Of a stretch of 64,000 nt of DNA, positions 8,885-16,105 are shown in pieces. A program made the translations under genes and the position numbers. The first letter of the stretch is position 1; each line of letters starts with the position of its first letter. Location: NCBI GenBank assembly GCA_964586595.1, contig CAZPHB010000014.1, forward strand, positions 1 to 64,000, read 5' to 3'. The DNA is from REEB481 sp964586595. Its GTDB lineage: Bacteria > Bacteroidota > Bacteroidia > NS11-12g > UBA955. The notes beneath the pieces are model-generated. The model was not told the DNA's origin. It did not search any database and saw nothing but the letters and a program-made list of their open reading frames with translations.

Positions 8885-9949
8885 TCATACTACAACTGAG
8901 CGTTTGAATGACACTGAAATTGAAATAGGGTAGTTTTCGTCACCCTCAAATACAGAGTTTAGTGATTTTAGAAAATCCTTTGAGTCTTTTATTCTGTTGT
9001 ATAATTCAATCTCATTTTGAGGATTGTCATTGTATATGAATGCACCGTTGGCAATTTGTCCGATGTAGTTTTCCGTTCCGAATGCTTCCGATGAGATGTA
9101 AACTTTACCGTCAACATAAATTATAATTCTTTGTCCATCGCTGTCCGAATAAAAACTGCTTGAAGCGTGTTGGTGATAAGTCTTGTCCGAAGTCAGATTG
9201 TCATATTCTTTCTCTGTCACATATGCCAACGGGTAACGAATAGCAAGTGTTTTTATAGAGCTTCTAAGTGCCATTTTTTCAATTTGTTCTGTCAGCAATC
9301 TCCACCTTGTCGGTGACACGAGTAGGTAGTCATTTGTTTCTGCGTTGCCTTGCTTTGAGATTTTATGCAGATTTAATCTGTGAATATTTTTGCTCTTGAT
9401 ATACGAAACGAAATTTGGGAATTCGTCAACGTTTAAGCTGGTGATGGTATGAGTTATTTCAACATCTTGATTGTCGGAAACCAACTTTTCAATATTAGCA
9501 ATAGTCTTTTCAAATGCACCTTTACCTCGTATTTTATTATGTGTTTCTGATTTGTAGCTGTCAAGACTAACACAAATTCTAAAATTTGCGGTCTTCAATA
9601 GAGTGAAGTCAATCCCTTTTGTTACTGTAAGATTTGTTGTGATTCGCTTTTCTAAAGTGTTTGTATTCGCAATCAATTTGAAAACTTTATTAGCCTCGGA
9701 ATGTAAAAACGGTTCGCCACCGATAACTGTTATTCTGTCAAACTCTTGAATTTCGCTAATGAATGGCTCAATAGAAGAAACGTTTAGTTCAAAATTCTCA
9801 TTCAATAGTTCATTGCCAATGTAGCAGTGCTTGCATCGTAAGTTGCATTTGGAGTTGATATACAACACAAGGTCTTTTATGTTGAAATTTAGCTTCTTTA
9901 AAAAGCCGTTAAACTCAGCAGGAAGTATTATTGCCTTTTGTTGGCTCAT
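8885..9949 (-). CDS. Radical SAM protein (cassette III)
   Basis: A 354-residue protein with the radical SAM [4Fe-4S] motif CNLRCKHC (Cys35, Cys39, Cys42), followed by the VIGGEPFLH glycine-rich 'GGE' segment and a further beta/alpha pattern consistent with a partial TIM barrel. These enzymes cleave S-adenosylmethionine to make a 5'-deoxyadenosyl radical. The C-terminal region (YVDGKVYISSEAFGTENYIGQI) is laid out like a SPASM domain, but the auxiliary-cluster cysteines are absent. It is not a viperin by motif. The start overlaps the stop of the upstream gene by 4 bp (ATGA), so the two form one translational unit. Substrate unknown; no RiPP precursor gene is seen nearby. Confidence 0.85.
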   Translation of the reverse strand: MSQQKAIILPAEFNGFLKKLNFNIKDLVLYINSKCNLRCKHCYIGNELLNENFELNVSSIEPFISEIQEFDRITVIGGEPFLHSEANKVFKLIANTNTLEKRITTNLTVTKGIDFTLLKTANFRICVSLDSYKSETHNKIRGKGAFEKTIANIEKLVSDNQDVEITHTITSLNVDEFPNFVSYIKSKNIHRLNLHKISKQGNAETNDYLLVSPTRWRLLTEQIEKMALRSSIKTLAIRYPLAYVTEKEYDNLTSDKTYHQHASSSFYSDSDGQRIIIYVDGKVYISSEAFGTENYIGQIANGAFIYNDNPQNEIELYNRIKDSKDFLKSLNSVFEGDENYPISISVSFKRSVVV

Positions 9950-10779
9950 TTTTTTACCCTTTCTTTTGCTTCCGTAACTAATGGCAGAAACAAGTTGTCC
10001 TTGCCTGTAAAAATCCTTGTAATATCGCTATTGTATGTGTCAAATTCAGTAGGATTGTGTTCTTTGATGAGTTCTAAAACCATCCCACTATCTCTGAAAT
10101 TTTGAGAATTCAACGTTGGAATTATAAGCATTCTATTGTCCGATACCACACCTGCATAATTTACATCTTTATACTCTGTAACAGCATAGACTAAGTTAGC
10201 CTCAATTTTCTCTAAATGCTTCTTTGCTTCGGGGGGCTTCATTTTATAAATCTCGTTGAGCACATGATTTTTGAAAAAGTCTATGGTTCTATTTCTATTG
10301 GCTTCAACATCTTCGGACATGATGTAAACTTTACCGTCACCAGTTGTGATTTTGATAATAGCCTGACCTAAAACCCTTGATTGTTCATCTGACTTTGCTA
10401 TCCATGACTTATTTGAACGACCAATAAGCACAAATCTGCTCTCCGCATCTTTCATTAGGTTTGTCCAAAATACTTCCTTGTTGGGAACACTATGCTTTGA
10501 GCCGTGACAAAGTATTCTGTTCTTACTTATCTCGTTCTTAAGTGTCTGCGTCTGCTGTTGTAAGTCTTTTTTAAGTTGAGTAAAGTCTGAAGATGTCTCA
10601 TGAGAGAGATAAATTGATAATGTAGCGGACAATAAAAATGGAATTGCTGCCCCAAGTAGTAAACTTGAAATGCCAATCCTACTTATATCATCTTTTGCTA
10701 TAAAATAGAAAACAGCAAAAGTCAGTAAGTAGATAAAGAACCAAAAGAAAAGTCTAACAGGTAAGCTCCAGTGTTGCAT
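9946..10779 (-). CDS. Two-TM protein with a cytoplasmic PLD-like domain (cassette III)
   Basis: A 277-residue protein. Residues ~8-27 and ~35-57 are two hydrophobic segments, ~60-90 are predicted coiled coil (Q/K/E-rich), and the rest is an alpha/beta domain with FVLIGRSNKSWIA and YAGVVSDNRMLIIPTLNSQ. That pattern resembles one half of a phospholipase D fold, but the HxK catalytic motif is missing, so it would be a sensor or scaffold rather than an enzyme; this is inference. It is the first gene of the cassette and is coupled by ATGA to the radical SAM gene. I do not recognise a named family. Confidence 0.6.
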   Translation of the reverse strand: MQHWSLPVRLFFWFFIYLLTFAVFYFIAKDDISRIGISSLLLGAAIPFLLSATLSIYLSHETSSDFTQLKKDLQQQTQTLKNEISKNRILCHGSKHSVPNKEVFWTNLMKDAESRFVLIGRSNKSWIAKSDEQSRVLGQAIIKITTGDGKVYIMSEDVEANRNRTIDFFKNHVLNEIYKMKPPEAKKHLEKIEANLVYAVTEYKDVNYAGVVSDNRMLIIPTLNSQNFRDSGMVLELIKEHNPTEFDTYNSDITRIFTGKDNLFLPLVTEAKERVKK

Positions 10780-10830
10780 TGTCTTTGTTTTTTGAGTTAT
10801 AATTTATGATGAGGGCTTCTCACCAAAGGT

Positions 10831-10971
10831 TGCCGCTAACGTTTTGGCGCTTGGCGCAGTGGCGGATTTCGGAGCACAAAACTGTCAATACACCACAAAA
10901 GTTGATGCGAGGTAGAATTTTCAATTAACCACGTCACCCGCCATTGAGCCAAACGCCTGTTATAGGCAGCC
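10831..10971 (-). repeat. attC-like site between cassettes II and III
   Basis: A 141-bp imperfect palindrome. Left arm GCTAACGTTTT then GGCGCTTGGCGCAGTGGCGG; right arm CCGCCATTGAGCCAAACGCC then TGTTATAGGCAGCC. The arms pair at 17 of 20 positions. The spacer next to the outer core is 5 nt on one side and 1 nt on the other. It contains CGGAGCACAAAACTGTCAA, also present in the 12994-13131 site. On the minus strand it reads CTATAACA...AAAACGTTAGCG and lies 34 bp after the stop of the HARE-HTH gene. Confidence 0.75.
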
Positions 10972-11004
10972 ATTCTTCTCCGATCGTTATGTTGTCCTGT
11001 CGAG

Positions 11005-11922
11005 TTAAGCACTTGTCTTACGTTTTAGTGTTTCAATGTCGAGAACTTGGTCGTATTCTTTTTTGTGAATTTTCTTGCTTGTAATGTCAATTTTAACTGT
11101 CGAGATAAACTCTTTGAAATCGGAATTCATTGTCAGTTTATTGATTGTCTCCCAGTCAAGTGCTTCACGATATTTTGCAGGAAAAATAATTTCTGATGAA
11201 TGAGGGTCGTCAAGATTAAGTTTGATTACTCCAATACCAAATGATGTAGATAGTCGAGATAGTTCGCTTCTAAATTCTTCTTCTTCGGAAACTTCGGCAG
11301 CAACCAAATAACTTTCGTTTGCCCAAGATGAGTTAGAAACTGTCTGGAAAAAACTTTCTCTTAAATTCCCAAAACTTAATTCTCGTTTTAGTTCAAATGA
11401 TAAAAGTCGAATTGAAATATTACCAATAGATGAACTTAATTCATAAACTTCTTGCTTCCAATCGTCAAGCGGAAAGTAACAACCAACGATATCCGGGTGA
11501 ACCCACTCACCAAATTCCTTTTTTGAAGATTGTGAATGGTTTATTGTCTTGGTGTAGCAATGTAAATGGTAATAAGCGTAATATGTCAGATATGGGTGTA
11601 GGTCTTTCTCTAAAAAGTCAAACCGTTTTTTCTTAACAACTGTCGGCTCTTTTGAAACTGCTGTTTCTGATAAGTCGAGTTGGCTTGCTTGCGATTTTAG
11701 ATAGAATTTTTTCGGTCTGCTGTCTGTCTGTGCAAACGGTGATTTTGGATTGTCTTTTGCGTTAACGTAAATCTGTGCACCAAGTGTCGCCCAAGGAGTT
11801 TTACCTTCGCTGTTAAGTTGTTTGTCATAACCTTTTTCTGTCGCTAAAGTCCAAATTTCGTTGGCGGTCAACGGTCGTTTTTCTTCTCTTAAAACTCTTT
11901 CGGCTAATTCTAAAAATGTCAT
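11005..11922 (-). CDS. HARE-HTH domain protein, HrgA/COG2958-like (cassette II)
   Basis: A 305-residue protein. Residues 1-75 (FLELAERVLREEKRPLTANE, then TPWATLGAQIY) are a HARE-HTH domain, a winged-helix domain found in restriction endonucleases, RNA polymerase delta and ASXL proteins. The rest matches the general layout of COG2958 / Helicobacter HrgA-type proteins, which often lie in restriction-modification loci. I cannot identify nuclease catalytic residues in the C-terminal part. It follows the GIY-YIG-like gene by 49 bp and ends the cassette. A DNA-binding or restriction-related role is inferred from domain and context. Confidence 0.7.
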   Translation of the reverse strand: MTFLELAERVLREEKRPLTANEIWTLATEKGYDKQLNSEGKTPWATLGAQIYVNAKDNPKSPFAQTDSRPKKFYLKSQASQLDLSETAVSKEPTVVKKKRFDFLEKDLHPYLTYYAYYHLHCYTKTINHSQSSKKEFGEWVHPDIVGCYFPLDDWKQEVYELSSSIGNISIRLLSFELKRELSFGNLRESFFQTVSNSSWANESYLVAAEVSEEEEFRSELSRLSTSFGIGVIKLNLDDPHSSEIIFPAKYREALDWETINKLTMNSDFKEFISTVKIDITSKKIHKKEYDQVLDIETLKRKTSA

Positions 11923-11971
11923 ACTTTTTTGTCTTTAATTTTTTGTTGCACTGTCTTCCTATTCTTGCTTG

Positions 11972-12952
11972 TTATTCGCTGACCTTGTTTGTTGATGCAT
12001 CTCCGTCATCTGAAATTTCGATTAAAAATTCAAAAAGAGTCTCCTTATCACTCTTGGTTTTTAACGGATAATGTTGTGTGTGGTGATATTTTCGTTCAGG
12101 TCGAAATTCTGAAAAAATTCTTGCTAATACAGGTCTTGTGTTTATTTCCATATCTGAATAATCAAATTCTGTATTGAATATTTCTTCGTATGAAATATGG
12201 GGAGATGGGAAAGATTTTTTATACTCAGTATTCAATTTTGGTTGAAAATAGCGAATTAATGATGCTTCAAAAACTGTAATTTCTTGAGCTTCTGGAATTC
12301 TCATTGTAGCCTTTTTTTGCAACTCTAATAAATCTTCAACTGTCGGTGCTTTTGTATTAGAGTTAATTGTTACAAATGAAGTAGCAAGGTCTTTAACTTC
12401 TATTTTAATTCCGATAACAAGGACTTCTTCATTACTCCCTTTATTCAGAATATCAATGGCAATTTTTTGAATTTTGTCGTGATTTTCTAATCTGTAATCT
12501 ATTTTTTTGGTTTCTGTCCTGCCAAAGGCTTGTCCGATATACATCACTTCCAAATCTGATGGTAATGGTTCTTCAATCGAAGTTCCAAAAAAGTCTTTGT
12601 CAAGAAAAGTAAAAAGGTTTATTAAGTCGTAATCTCGTATAAGTGCATTTTTGGAAACATTATTATCAATGTTGTAGATTCCATCATTAAATGAATTGAT
12701 TTTAAATACTGAAGGAGAAATATAAGGCAAGTATTGCTTATTGTGTTTATCGTCTAGCCAATAAAGAATGGTTTTTGTATAATCACCGTCTATGTATGAA
12801 GTTTCAAAGAAGATTTTTTTTCTTTTGCAAATCAAGTAAATATGATACTTGTCGTTTTCAATTTCCTTCTTCAGTTCTTCATTGTCCAAATCATTTGGTG
12901 TAAAGAGGATTGCTTTTGTAGCATAAAAATTAAGTCCTATTTTCCAGTCCAT
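11972..12952 (-). CDS. GIY-YIG-like protein (cassette II)
   Basis: A 326-residue protein. The middle has VMYIGQAFG then a basic segment ending RLENHDKIQKIAIDIL, and further on EASLIRYFQPKLNTEYK. A 'YIGQ...R...H' segment followed by 'EA.LI....P.LN' is how the GIY-YIG nuclease core (GIY-YIG, Arg, then the metal-binding Glu and Asn) looks in divergent members; the first strand is here VMYIG rather than GIY. The N-terminal ~130 residues are unassigned. It is the first gene of a two-gene cassette with the HARE-HTH gene. I regard nuclease activity as probable but not shown. Confidence 0.55.
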   Translation of the reverse strand: MDWKIGLNFYATKAILFTPNDLDNEELKKEIENDKYHIYLICKRKKIFFETSYIDGDYTKTILYWLDDKHNKQYLPYISPSVFKINSFNDGIYNIDNNVSKNALIRDYDLINLFTFLDKDFFGTSIEEPLPSDLEVMYIGQAFGRTETKKIDYRLENHDKIQKIAIDILNKGSNEEVLVIGIKIEVKDLATSFVTINSNTKAPTVEDLLELQKKATMRIPEAQEITVFEASLIRYFQPKLNTEYKKSFPSPHISYEEIFNTEFDYSDMEINTRPVLARIFSEFRPERKYHHTQHYPLKTKSDKETLFEFLIEISDDGDASTNKVSE

Positions 12953-12993
12953 TTTTAGTGTGTGTCTTTTTAGTTGTCATTTTCCTATGGTTG

Positions 12994-13131
12994 CCTATAA
13001 CGTTTGGCAGCTACCCGAAGGTGGCGATATCGGAGCACTTCACTGTCAACCAAGCATAAACTTTGATAGAAGCACAAAGCTTGATTTAACCACTGAACCG
13101 CCACTTTTGGGTAGGTGCTGTTAGGGGTAGG
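12994..13131 (-). repeat. attC-like site between cassettes I and II
   Basis: An imperfect palindrome of ~138 bp. Left arm CCTATAACGTTTGGCAGC then TACCCGAAGGTGGCG; right arm CCGCCACTTTTGGGTA then GGTGCTGTTAGGGGTAGG. The arms pair as RGCTACCC../..GGGTAGST and GGTGGCG../..CCGCCAC. It contains CGGAGCACTTCACTGTCAA, shared with the 10831-10971 site. It starts 5 bp after the stop codon of the HEPN-type gene. On the minus strand: CCCTAACAG...AAACGTTATAG. Confidence 0.75.
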
Positions 13132-13135
13132 CTTT

Positions 13136-14539
13136 TTAGTTTCCATTTGCACTGTTGCTTTTTCTTGTCCAAGGAACAAACTCCTCTGCTTTACTTGCAT
13201 ACATTTCTTTTGAACATCTGTTATAATATTGGTCGTCATAGTCAAGTATACGGAGTAATGACATCTCAATATACCAGATGTAGAGTTGAAGAGCTTCATA
13301 TTTTGCTCGGTAGTGTATTTGACTTAATTTTTTTCTCTTTTCTTCTTGAGAATGAACAATTGCATTTCTAATATATACAGCAGCTTCAGGTGCGTCTATT
13401 ACATTTTCGGTAGTGTCAAGAAATTCTTGTAAGTATGTGAAACCACTAGGAATACTGTAATTAATATTCAACTGGGATAATACTAATCGTATTTTATTTG
13501 ATGCACTGATATTCTCTGAGTCCTTTCCTAATATCATTTTCTTTTGTTCAATAATCCACCAATTATATATCAATTCTAAAGCTGTCTGAGCCATGATTAT
13601 AGAGCCTTCTGAAAATCCTGCATGTCCATTCGCTTCAACATACCAATGAATCAAAGATGTTAGGAATCCTTTGTTATCATTGTCTTGCCAAATTGATTTG
13701 AAATTTTTCCATAACTCATTAAGCCCAATAATTGAATGTCGTTGTGGCCATGATTGAACTGCCTTATCGGTGTCAACAAAATAATCCGTAAAGTCGCTCC
13801 AAATTACTTGGTCGTCATGGATACCCCTAATAAATAAAGCAGAAGTTCTTCTCCCATTTAAGAATGTAAGAAATGTGTCAAGGCAGTGAAAAATTTCTTT
13901 AAAGTCAGAATGAGAAAGAGATCCTTTTTTACAAGTCAATTCTCCCGCATATAAAATTATGTAGCCACCTTTTTCTTCTAATGATTTTTTGCGTTCCTTG
14001 AAGTCATTACATTTGTCAATAGTAATAACAAAATCGTCATCCTCAAATCTTAGTCTATTCATGGAGGTTGATATATTTTTCTCCGTGATACTCTTTACTG
14101 GAAGTCCATGAAATTCTCTTAGGTTCGGAATGGAAAAATGCACTTTGCTAACCGCGATAGTTCTGTCACCCAATACTGCTTGCTGTGATAATGTTCCTTT
14201 AATGGTGGAATTGTTGTCAAGGCTACCAAAATGAGTGTTTGTTATAAAGCCTTTTCCAAATTCTAGCCCGTCAATAATAATACTGTATGAATTTACTCTA
14301 TTTGCAATTTTGAATAAGTCAATTGTGTCAACAAGGGGTTTCCCATAAAAGTGTGCGCCAGAATTTGGAAACCAATCAAAAAAGATACTTCCAATTAATT
14401 TGATTTCATTTTGTTCGTCTTTAAGAATATATTCTCCTTCAAATATTTTTATGGGAGAATTTGCTTCAGTCATGTCCACAGAAACAGAATTTATTTCGGG
14501 CAAGTTTTTATGCATTTCTAAAATTTCGTCTTTTGTCAT
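13136..14539 (-). CDS. HEPN-domain protein, ApeA-like architecture (cassette I)
   Basis: A 467-residue protein. The N-terminal ~220 residues are beta-rich (VHFSIPNLREFHGLP and surrounding strands), the C-terminal half is helical and carries RNAIVH at residues 391-396, a HEPN-type Rx4-6H motif. HEPN domains are metal-independent RNases or nucleotidyl-transfer-like modules common in anti-phage systems and toxins. The N-terminal beta-rich plus C-terminal HEPN layout resembles ApeA, an abortive-infection protein, but I cannot confirm the N-terminal domain family. It is the only gene of the first cassette and ends 5 bp before the attC-like site. Defence by RNA cleavage is inference. Confidence 0.65.
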   Translation of the reverse strand: MTKDEILEMHKNLPEINSVSVDMTEANSPIKIFEGEYILKDEQNEIKLIGSIFFDWFPNSGAHFYGKPLVDTIDLFKIANRVNSYSIIIDGLEFGKGFITNTHFGSLDNNSTIKGTLSQQAVLGDRTIAVSKVHFSIPNLREFHGLPVKSITEKNISTSMNRLRFEDDDFVITIDKCNDFKERKKSLEEKGGYIILYAGELTCKKGSLSHSDFKEIFHCLDTFLTFLNGRRTSALFIRGIHDDQVIWSDFTDYFVDTDKAVQSWPQRHSIIGLNELWKNFKSIWQDNDNKGFLTSLIHWYVEANGHAGFSEGSIIMAQTALELIYNWWIIEQKKMILGKDSENISASNKIRLVLSQLNINYSIPSGFTYLQEFLDTTENVIDAPEAAVYIRNAIVHSQEEKRKKLSQIHYRAKYEALQLYIWYIEMSLLRILDYDDQYYNRCSKEMYASKAEEFVPWTRKSNSANGN

Positions 14540-14560
14540 ATAGTTTTCGTCTTTAAGCTT

Positions 14561-14640
14561 ACCCCTAACTCGTTTATAGCCGCTATTTCTTGGCGCTTAT
14601 CTGTCCATTTCGGCACAATAGGCGCTATCCCTTGTTGCCT
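14561..14640 (-). repeat. Short attC-like site at the proximal end of the array
   Basis: About 80 bp. Left arm CCCCTAACTCGTTT then ATAGCCGC; right arm GGCGCTAT then CCCTTGTTGCC. ATAGCSGC pairs with GCGCTAT, and the spacers TCGTTT/AAGGG stay unpaired, the classical arrangement. Its R' side (minus strand GTTAGGGGTA) is repeated as the complement at the far end of cassette I, supporting it as the boundary of that cassette. Confidence 0.5.
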
Positions 14641-15065
14641 ATTTGCGCTATGATTATCCGGCTCAGAGGATGATTGCAGGCTGGTTCCAAGGATTCTGTT
14701 TTGAACTTGTTGATTCGCAGTGTTCTGGGAGGAGTTAGTGTTAAAAATTATTTCGCGCCTTGATGCACTGCCCCTGCCTGTACTTCCATTAAAGCTGCCG
14801 CTTAATGGGAGGTGCATAAAGGTATCGTAAACAAAGTGCATCATGGAGGAAAGACAAATGTATGGGCTTCTATTTCAATTAGTCAATGGCGTCCCTTACA
14901 CCGCTGCCTGGGATTCAGTATTGTTGCGCGCTAATGAATTGATAATGAATGAGTTAAGGGGTGTTTTAACGGTTTATTAATTTTTTGAGGGCGCACCTCG
15001 ACAAGCTCCCCCACTGTTCATTGCTAACGCAACTCTTTGGGGGCAGGCACCATGTCCTTCGACAA
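14641..15065. other. AT-rich flank without a recognisable gene
   Basis: Between the proximal attC-like site and the duplicated block. A minus-strand frame runs from 14844 to 14536 but overlaps the attC-like site and the start of the HEPN gene, and it resembles no family; it could be a remnant of a lost cassette. Near the right end two copies of CGACAAGCTCCCCC (about 14998 and 15060) belong to the dispersed repeat family found also at 26,190. Confidence 0.4.
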
Positions 15066-16087
15066 GCTCCCCCGAGGCTGCCCCGCATCGCTATGCTTGC
15101 GGGGCAAGTTGCTCGGGACTTGCAGCCCGGAAACTCACTACCTTCGCCCGGGACTCCCTACGGTCGCAGGATGACAGACAAGAAGCTCGGGACTTACAGC
15201 ACCATATTAGTTCTTGCATCACTGTAGATTTGAGCTCATTCAATCGAGTAATCCATAGCAAAAGGACCGGCCTATAAGGCTGGAAGGTTGGGAGCGCAGC
15301 AAGCAGGTGCTAAATGCAAAGGAAGCTCCGAGCCTGAGAGGAGATCACCTGCAGCATTCGCCTGATTGCAAGCGCAAGGCCTTCCAGACTTATCAGCCTT
15401 GATTTTTTGCTTACTTTTTCATCAAGGAAAAAGTAAGAGGAAATAAGGTAATTGCGGTATAAACGTGCTTTAGATAAAATCCAATTAAAGCACGAAAAGC
15501 CTGTGAACAGGATAAGTTTGAGCAGATGTAATGGTGGGGTTCTACCGATGCGCTTAACGGGATGTCCCTCGGCAGGCTCCCCCGAGGCTGCCCCGCATCG
15601 CTATGCTTGCGGGGCAAGTTGCTCGGGACTTGCAGCCCGGAAACTCACTACCTTCGCCCGGGACTCCCTACGGTCGCAGGATGACAGACAAGAAGCTCGG
15701 GACTTACAGCACCATATTAGTTCTTGCATCACTGTAGATTTGAGCTCATTCAATCGAGTAATCCATAGCAAAAGGACCGGCCTATAAGGCTGGAAGGTTG
15801 GGAGCGCAGCAAGCAGGTGCTAATTGCAAAGGAAGCTCCGAGCCTGTGAGGAGATCACCTGCAGCATTCACCTTCTTGCAAGCGTATAACCTTTCAGACT
15901 TTTCAGCCTTGATTTTTTGCTTACTTTTTCATCAAGGAAAAAGTAAGAGGAAATAAGGTAATTGCGGTATAAACGTGCTTTAGATAAAATCCAATTAAAG
16001 CACGAAAAGCCTGTGAACAGGATAAGTTTGAGCAGATGTAATGGTGGGGTTCTACCGATGCGCTTAACGGGATGTCCCTCGGCAGGC
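15066..16087. repeat. Tandem duplication of a 510-bp hairpin-rich unit
   Basis: Two near-identical copies, 15066-15575 and 15576-16087, offset by exactly 510 bp. Each carries perfect inverted repeats CTTACTTTTT/AAAAAGTAAG (15410-15437 and 15920-15947) and CGTGCTTTA/TAAAGCACG (15464-15494 and 15974-16004), and a longer imperfect palindrome between about 15277 and 15397 with CTGGAAGG pairing to CCTTCCAG. The copies differ mostly in the right half of that palindrome (15353-15394 against 15863-15904), and pairing with the left half is kept. It carries no convincing reading frame. Each copy begins CTCCCCCGAGGCTGCCCC. It ends just before the rpoN stop codon. Non-autonomous mobile repeat or structured RNA are both possible. 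Confidence 0.8.
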
Positions 16088-16105
16088 TCGGGATGACAAG
16101 CTGGA

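Larger units (their letters stand above)
8255..14640 (-). mobile_element. Integron-type gene-cassette array without integrase (CALIN candidate)
   Basis: Six genes on the minus strand fall into four modules separated by imperfect palindromes of ~140 bp at 8731-8871, 10831-10971 and 12994-13131, with a shorter one at 14561-14640 and a decayed one at 8255-8386. On the minus strand each of the three main sites starts with TAACA and ends with CGTTA, the orientation seen in aadA-type and VCR attC sites, and lies 5-35 bp after a stop codon, as in integron cassettes. Module limits (at the GTT of each R' box) are about 14569-13001, 13001-10840, 10840-8740 and 8740-8258. The island is AT-richer than its flanks. 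No tyrosine recombinase gene is visible, so this is best described as a cluster of attC sites lacking an integrase. An unrelated Bacteroidota repeat family that merely resembles attC is the alternative. Confidence 0.7.

Noticed and set aside
8885..9949. Viperin-type antiviral radical SAM
   Set aside because: The motif is CNLRCKHC with a SPASM-like tail, not a viperin pattern; the family is closer to MoaA/PqqE-like proteins.
14536..14844. 102-codon minus-strand frame
   Set aside because: It overlaps the proximal attC-like site and the HEPN gene start, has no family resemblance and no promoter.
15452..15787. 111-codon frame across the 510-bp duplication
   Set aside because: It consists of repeat sequence and crosses the unit junction; the hairpins explain the sequence better.
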